Of a stretch of DNA of 8,702 nt, positions 6,801 through 8,702 are shown one piece after another; within the stretch, counting starts at the first letter, position 1, and every line of letters begins with the position of its first letter. Under the pieces are notes generated by a model that saw only the letters and a list, made by a program, of their open reading frames with translations, was not told the DNA's origin and did not search any database. Position numbers and translations under genes: made by a program. Source of the stretch: Patescibacteria group bacterium (GTDB lineage Bacteria > Patescibacteriota > Minisyncoccia > UBA6257); the NCBI GenBank assembly GCA_022705545.1, contig JAKJEG010000009.1:1-8702 (forward strand). The letters are read 5' to 3'.

Positions 6801-7843
6801 GAACTAATCTTGATTCCCAAAAAATTTTTACGAAAGATGATTTTATCAATATTGGGATTTATAGTTTTGTTCCCAAATCTAATTCTGCTTTACGATTAGT
6901 CCAATTTAATAACGAGAAGCTTTATTTTGAAGAAGATAATTACACTAAAACACCAGCAAGAATAACTGATTTTGAAGTTACGGGAAATAATTCTTCGATA
7001 ACTTTTAATTGGCAGAGAGCGGATCAAAACGATAATAATTTAAATTACGAAATTCATTATGTCTATTCCAAGCCGGGTGATACTTTAGAAAATAATGACT
7101 TAACGAGAAATAGTTGGTACTGGTCAGGAGTGCAGAGTTTAAATAGCGGTTATCAGTATTTGCAACCTTCAGAAAAATATCAATTGAGTATTTCTCCTAA
7201 TCAATTACAAAATTTTAGTCCTGAATTTTGTGAGCCATTAACCATTTATTTTGCCATTAAAGCCAAAAATAACTACGATCTTTATTCAGAAATTTCTCCG
7301 ATTAAATCTATTACTTTGCAGCCCCAGCTCCAAAATTTTTCAAAAATTTCGGATTTTCTGGAGAATGTTTCTTGGCATTTTAATTCTCAAGGAGAAATGT
7401 TGATTGAATTCGATTTAATTAAACGGAATGTTTGTTTAGGCTCTAATTTTAATCGGTTAGTAGTTAAGGCTGGTTGGGATTATGAGCCGGGCTTAACATT
7501 TTTTTCGTCGAGAGCTAGTCCCTGGAATAATCAGCAAAATAGATCCGGAGGCCGGTTACAAAATAGTGATAGCGATAGATTATTGTTGGATAAATACCCA
7601 CCGGCCTTAGGCCATTACACAATAAAAGTTGAATCCCTTTATCACCCCTTAATAAATAGCGGTAATCCTATTAAAGGAATTACTCGACAGATATTTCAAG
7701 AAAAGCTGGGGGAAAAAGGTAAAACCCTTGAGGATATTTATTTGATTTTGGCTTTTGGCGCTTCTGATCAGAATTATTATAATTGGTTTTTTTATAATTC
7801 AGAAGAATTTAACCAGCCGCAACAATTTCCTTTAACTCAATAA
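3833..7843 (+). CDS. Giant secreted zinc phospholipase C-like protein with lamin-tail and FN3-like domains
   Basis: The 1336-residue product starts with a signal peptide (hydrophobic 6-20, probable cleavage after SFA, residue 24). Residues 25 to about 335 resemble zinc-dependent phospholipase C: THP (His31), Glu65/Glu66/Asp67, NHFYDP (His75), and HLIQDMTVPEH (His160, Asp164, His170), then Glu188 in AYE. The spacing and NHFYDP favour this over S1/P1 nuclease, which shares the fold. An amphipathic Gly-rich segment (346-362) and a Thr-rich linker (404-462) follow. Two lamin-tail domains begin with VIINEVAWMG (481) and ILINEIKVSG (667). An acidic Asn/Ser/Glu linker lies near 828-855. An FN3-like domain (about 1040-1162) sits between two beta-rich domains that resemble each other. 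There is no sortase motif or C-terminal membrane helix, so it is probably released or held non-covalently. Activity is inferred; the seventh metal ligand is uncertain. It may be co-transcribed with the gene 81 bases upstream. Confidence 0.85.
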   Translation: MKYRQLFFIIFILFFSFVSLPSFAYDSKTTHPKLTDLTVDYFNQVFPNRKLSSQEKSWLIQGAIEEDKGIRSINHFYDPVYNRTYQFLGVEHLLPELTAKEWSQDPFTQALYDPSYLASAGLITESPVFSQSNFTWQKAIYEYAKGNKEQAFIALGHILHLIQDMTVPEHTRANVHIYFLSNASSAYELFSARPDDAFYQDLKNKIQKQNFVVLKPSLNDYFDNTANYSNNYFYSPDTIGISKYSKPEVAFSSVPEIENNQINYYVLGYDENGQMFHLAERIALTWRPVAGFTNYTLKSEKVLNDYWQRLPEKAIFNGVGVIDLFFKQAERAKLDPNFISQNENNVFLALVNGLKGLISGITQTNNNVLITNSNDPDSSSQTILPANNDSENNAPSSGQKATGSVSSSTTSTTRVVTTKPSTTTTKPSPTTTTTKNFPTTTTTKKTTTTTKKTVTSTTTTIPVAKQCFFEGQYQKVTSPSVIINEVAWMGSLIDANNEWIELKNISASEVDLAGWHLLDEKEQIKVIFPKGTKIKPNGFLLLERSDSAVPFISADFIYSGALSNTNEGLRLFNSNCLLQDEVLADPNWPAGDNTSKRTMERTQNILWQTYSEEGIQGIFGTPKKENSQPPLTTPTTIVNATSPINNSDADYSSNSPTPTTTKPVFKILINEIKVSGKDENGKEKPYDEFIELYNPNDFEVNLTGYYLQKKTSGSEEYSSLVPARYLENKIIPANGYLIITHSSSTNSNFSDVLISDYSVTDNNTIVFKGPDQEIIDQVGYGLAGDCEGSCALSPNAGQSIQRKQTDGVFIDTNNDLNDFELQNCPSPKGQIISCFDDFISEDLQNSEDDSNNEENSNSEENSSFPLKNIHWRPLDEAGSKIILEFDIDKYPFVENGEFTSNIYFGLIFFLNQQNQENIPGYLEEANSWQVNNLETLNFLYPNCQSVNYSFGGLYFTADKENCHSIGMPRGRSFSWNQLPKNNHFVIEIKGTNLDSQKIFTKDDFINIGIYSFVPKSNSALRLVQFNNEKLYFEEDNYTKTPARITDFEVTGNNSSITFNWQRADQNDNNLNYEIHYVYSKPGDTLENNDLTRNSWYWSGVQSLNSGYQYLQPSEKYQLSISPNQLQNFSPEFCEPLTIYFAIKAKNNYDLYSEISPIKSITLQPQLQNFSKISDFLENVSWHFNSQGEMLIEFDLIKRNVCLGSNFNRLVVKAGWDYEPGLTFFSSRASPWNNQQNRSGGRLQNSDSDRLLLDKYPPALGHYTIKVESLYHPLINSGNPIKGITRQIFQEKLGEKGKTLEDIYLILAFGASDQNYYNWFFYNSEEFNQPQQFPLTQ
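5042..5218 (+). repeat. Thr-rich linker encoded by a degenerate ACN codon tract
   Basis: Residues 404-462 of the large exported protein are mostly Thr with Lys, Pro and Ser, as in TTTKPSPTTTTT. The DNA is a degenerate run of ACA/ACC/ACG/ACT codons, very poor in G on the + strand, and it makes spurious open frames on both strands. Such linkers are usually extended and can be glycosylated; here it separates the enzyme-like head from the binding-type tail. Confidence 0.8.
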
Positions 7844-7881
7844 TTCAAAAGTTTCTTAGAGTTTTCTTTTTTTAGGTGATA

Positions 7882-7890
7882 TGGTATATT
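7882..7890 (+). promoter_or_regulatory. Predicted extended -10 promoter of tyrS
   Basis: TG-G-TATATT (7882-7890) matches an extended -10 box; no good -35 is seen 17 bases upstream. Transcription would start around 7896-7898, directly before the tyrS ATG at 7899, giving a leaderless mRNA. The T-rich run before it (7862-7873) lacks a clear stem, so the large gene has no obvious terminator. Confidence 0.5.
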
Positions 7891-7898
7891 AGTGATTA

Positions 7899-8702
7899 AT
7901 GGAGGATATTTTAGACGATTTAAAATTTCGGGGATTAATTAATCAAGCAACTAATCTAGAAGGCTTGGAAAAAAGATTAAAAAAAGGGAAAATAGTTCTT
8001 TATTGTGGTTTTGATCCAACTGCTCAAAGCCTTCATATTGGTAATTTATTGCCGCTGGTAACATTAAAAAGGTTTCAAAGAGCTAATCATCAGCCGATTT
8101 TTTTAATTGGCGGCGGGACAGGGTTGATTGGTGATCCCAGTGGGAAAAACCTTGAAAGACCTTTAAGTGATGAAGAATTAGTTAAACAATGGAAGAAAAA
8201 AATTGTTCAGCAAGTGGGTAATATTTTCTCTGGTAACAAGAATTCTGTTATAGTTGTTGACAATTATGAATGGCTGTCAAAGCAAAAAATTATTTATTTT
8301 CTTCGGGACATTGGCCGGCATTTTACTGTTCCTTATATGCTAGCTAAAGAATCAGTAAAAAATAGATTAAATACCGGTATTTCCTTTACTGAATTTAGTT
8401 ATATGATTCTTCAGGCCTTTGATTTTTATTATTTAAATCAAAATTACCATTGTGAATTACAAATTGGAGGAAGCGATCAGTGGGGAAATATTACTGCTGG
8501 TATTGAACTAATAAAAAAGAAAACTGGTCAGGAGGTTTTTGGTTTATCTTTGCCTTTAGTAACTAAGGCTGATGGAACTAAATTTGGCAAAACTGAATCA
8601 GGCACTATTTGGTTGGATTCCAAATTAACCTCACCTTATCAATTTTATCAGTTTTGGTTTAATACTGATGATAAAGATGTTGAAAAATTTTTAAAATTTT
8701 AT
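7899..8702 (+). CDS. tyrS: Tyrosyl-tRNA synthetase, 5' part (runs off the window)
   Basis: TyrS charges tRNA-Tyr with tyrosine using ATP. The visible 268 codons cover the class I Rossmann catalytic domain. YCGFDPTAQSLHIGN (35-49) contains the HIGH-type motif HIGN at 46-49; GDPSGK is at 78-83, SFTEFSYMILQAFDF at 162-176, GGSDQWGNI at 190-198 and the KMSKS-type motif KFGKT at 228-232. Tyr35, Asp79, Tyr168, Gln172 and Asp175 match the tyrosine-binding residues known from the Bacillus enzyme, which separates it from tryptophanyl-tRNA synthetase. The family is about 400-430 residues long, so roughly 150 residues, including the C-terminal S4-like tRNA-binding domain, lie past the edge. The ATG at 7899 is set by an in-frame TGA two codons upstream (7893) and by the lack of a nearby later start. 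GGAGG at 7901-7905 is inside the gene, not before it. The gap from the upstream gene is 55 bases. Confidence 0.95.
   Translation, partial: MEDILDDLKFRGLINQATNLEGLEKRLKKGKIVLYCGFDPTAQSLHIGNLLPLVTLKRFQRANHQPIFLIGGGTGLIGDPSGKNLERPLSDEELVKQWKKKIVQQVGNIFSGNKNSVIVVDNYEWLSKQKIIYFLRDIGRHFTVPYMLAKESVKNRLNTGISFTEFSYMILQAFDFYYLNQNYHCELQIGGSDQWGNITAGIELIKKKTGQEVFGLSLPLVTKADGTKFGKTESGTIWLDSKLTSPYQFYQFWFNTDDKDVEKFLKFY

Noticed and set aside
6206..6899. Hydrophobic-looking frames at 6206-6442 (-) and 6681-6899 (+)
   Set aside because: The hydrophobicity comes from reading A/T-rich codons in another frame; they overlap the large gene fully and show no family pattern.
196..7843. Alternative genetic code (UGA read as Gly or Trp, known in some Patescibacteria)
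   Set aside because: All long frames stay open without internal TGA, Trp is TGG, and stops are TAA; nothing in the window calls for recoding.
7901..7905. GGAGG just after the tyrS ATG as a Shine-Dalgarno for a later start
   Set aside because: No ATG, GTG or TTG codon follows at a suitable distance in frame, and the N-terminus from 7899 fits the TyrS family.

Overview
The window reads as one AT-rich stretch of a bacterial chromosome with every supported gene on the + strand: gyrB, rpsP (ribosomal protein S16), a small single-pass membrane protein, a very large secreted multidomain protein, and the first two thirds of tyrS, which runs off the right edge. The likely host is a member of the Patescibacteria (Candidate Phyla Radiation), perhaps Parcubacteria. 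That is an inference from several traits together: strong A/T bias, TAA at all four visible stops, no Shine-Dalgarno before any gene, promoter-like boxes placed so that mRNAs would start at or a few bases before the ATG, a charged tail on S16, and a secreted zinc-phospholipase-like protein joined to lamin-tail domains. No 16S gene or other decisive marker is present.

Layout. Bases 1-195 are non-coding DNA with a decayed palindromic repeat and a short tandem CTCAAAT repeat. gyrB (196-2295) is complete. The 360-bp gap 2296-2655 is the most structured non-coding part: CTCAAAT-type repeats again, two related palindromic elements (2346-2387 and 2396-2435) whose outer stems differ by a compensatory base-pair change, and a perfect 18-bp hairpin (2471-2509) without a T-tract. 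It ends in a good promoter for rpsP. rpsP (2656-3024) is followed by a second promoter-like site (3062-3089) that fires straight into an intrinsic terminator (3125-3149). Then come an unrecognised membrane-anchored protein (3209-3751), the 1336-residue exported protein (3833-7843), and tyrS from 7899 under an extended -10 box.

How the genes work together. gyrB, rpsP and tyrS are housekeeping genes for DNA supercoiling, translation and tRNA charging. The accessory part is the middle pair. The large protein has a signal peptide, a zinc-dependent phospholipase C-like domain with most of its metal ligands, a Thr-rich mucin-like linker, two lamin-tail domains, an acidic linker, and an FN3-like domain between two apparently related beta-rich domains. 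It looks like an extracellular, possibly membrane-attacking or cell-contact protein. The membrane protein directly upstream may be co-transcribed with it, but nothing in the sequence shows a shared function.
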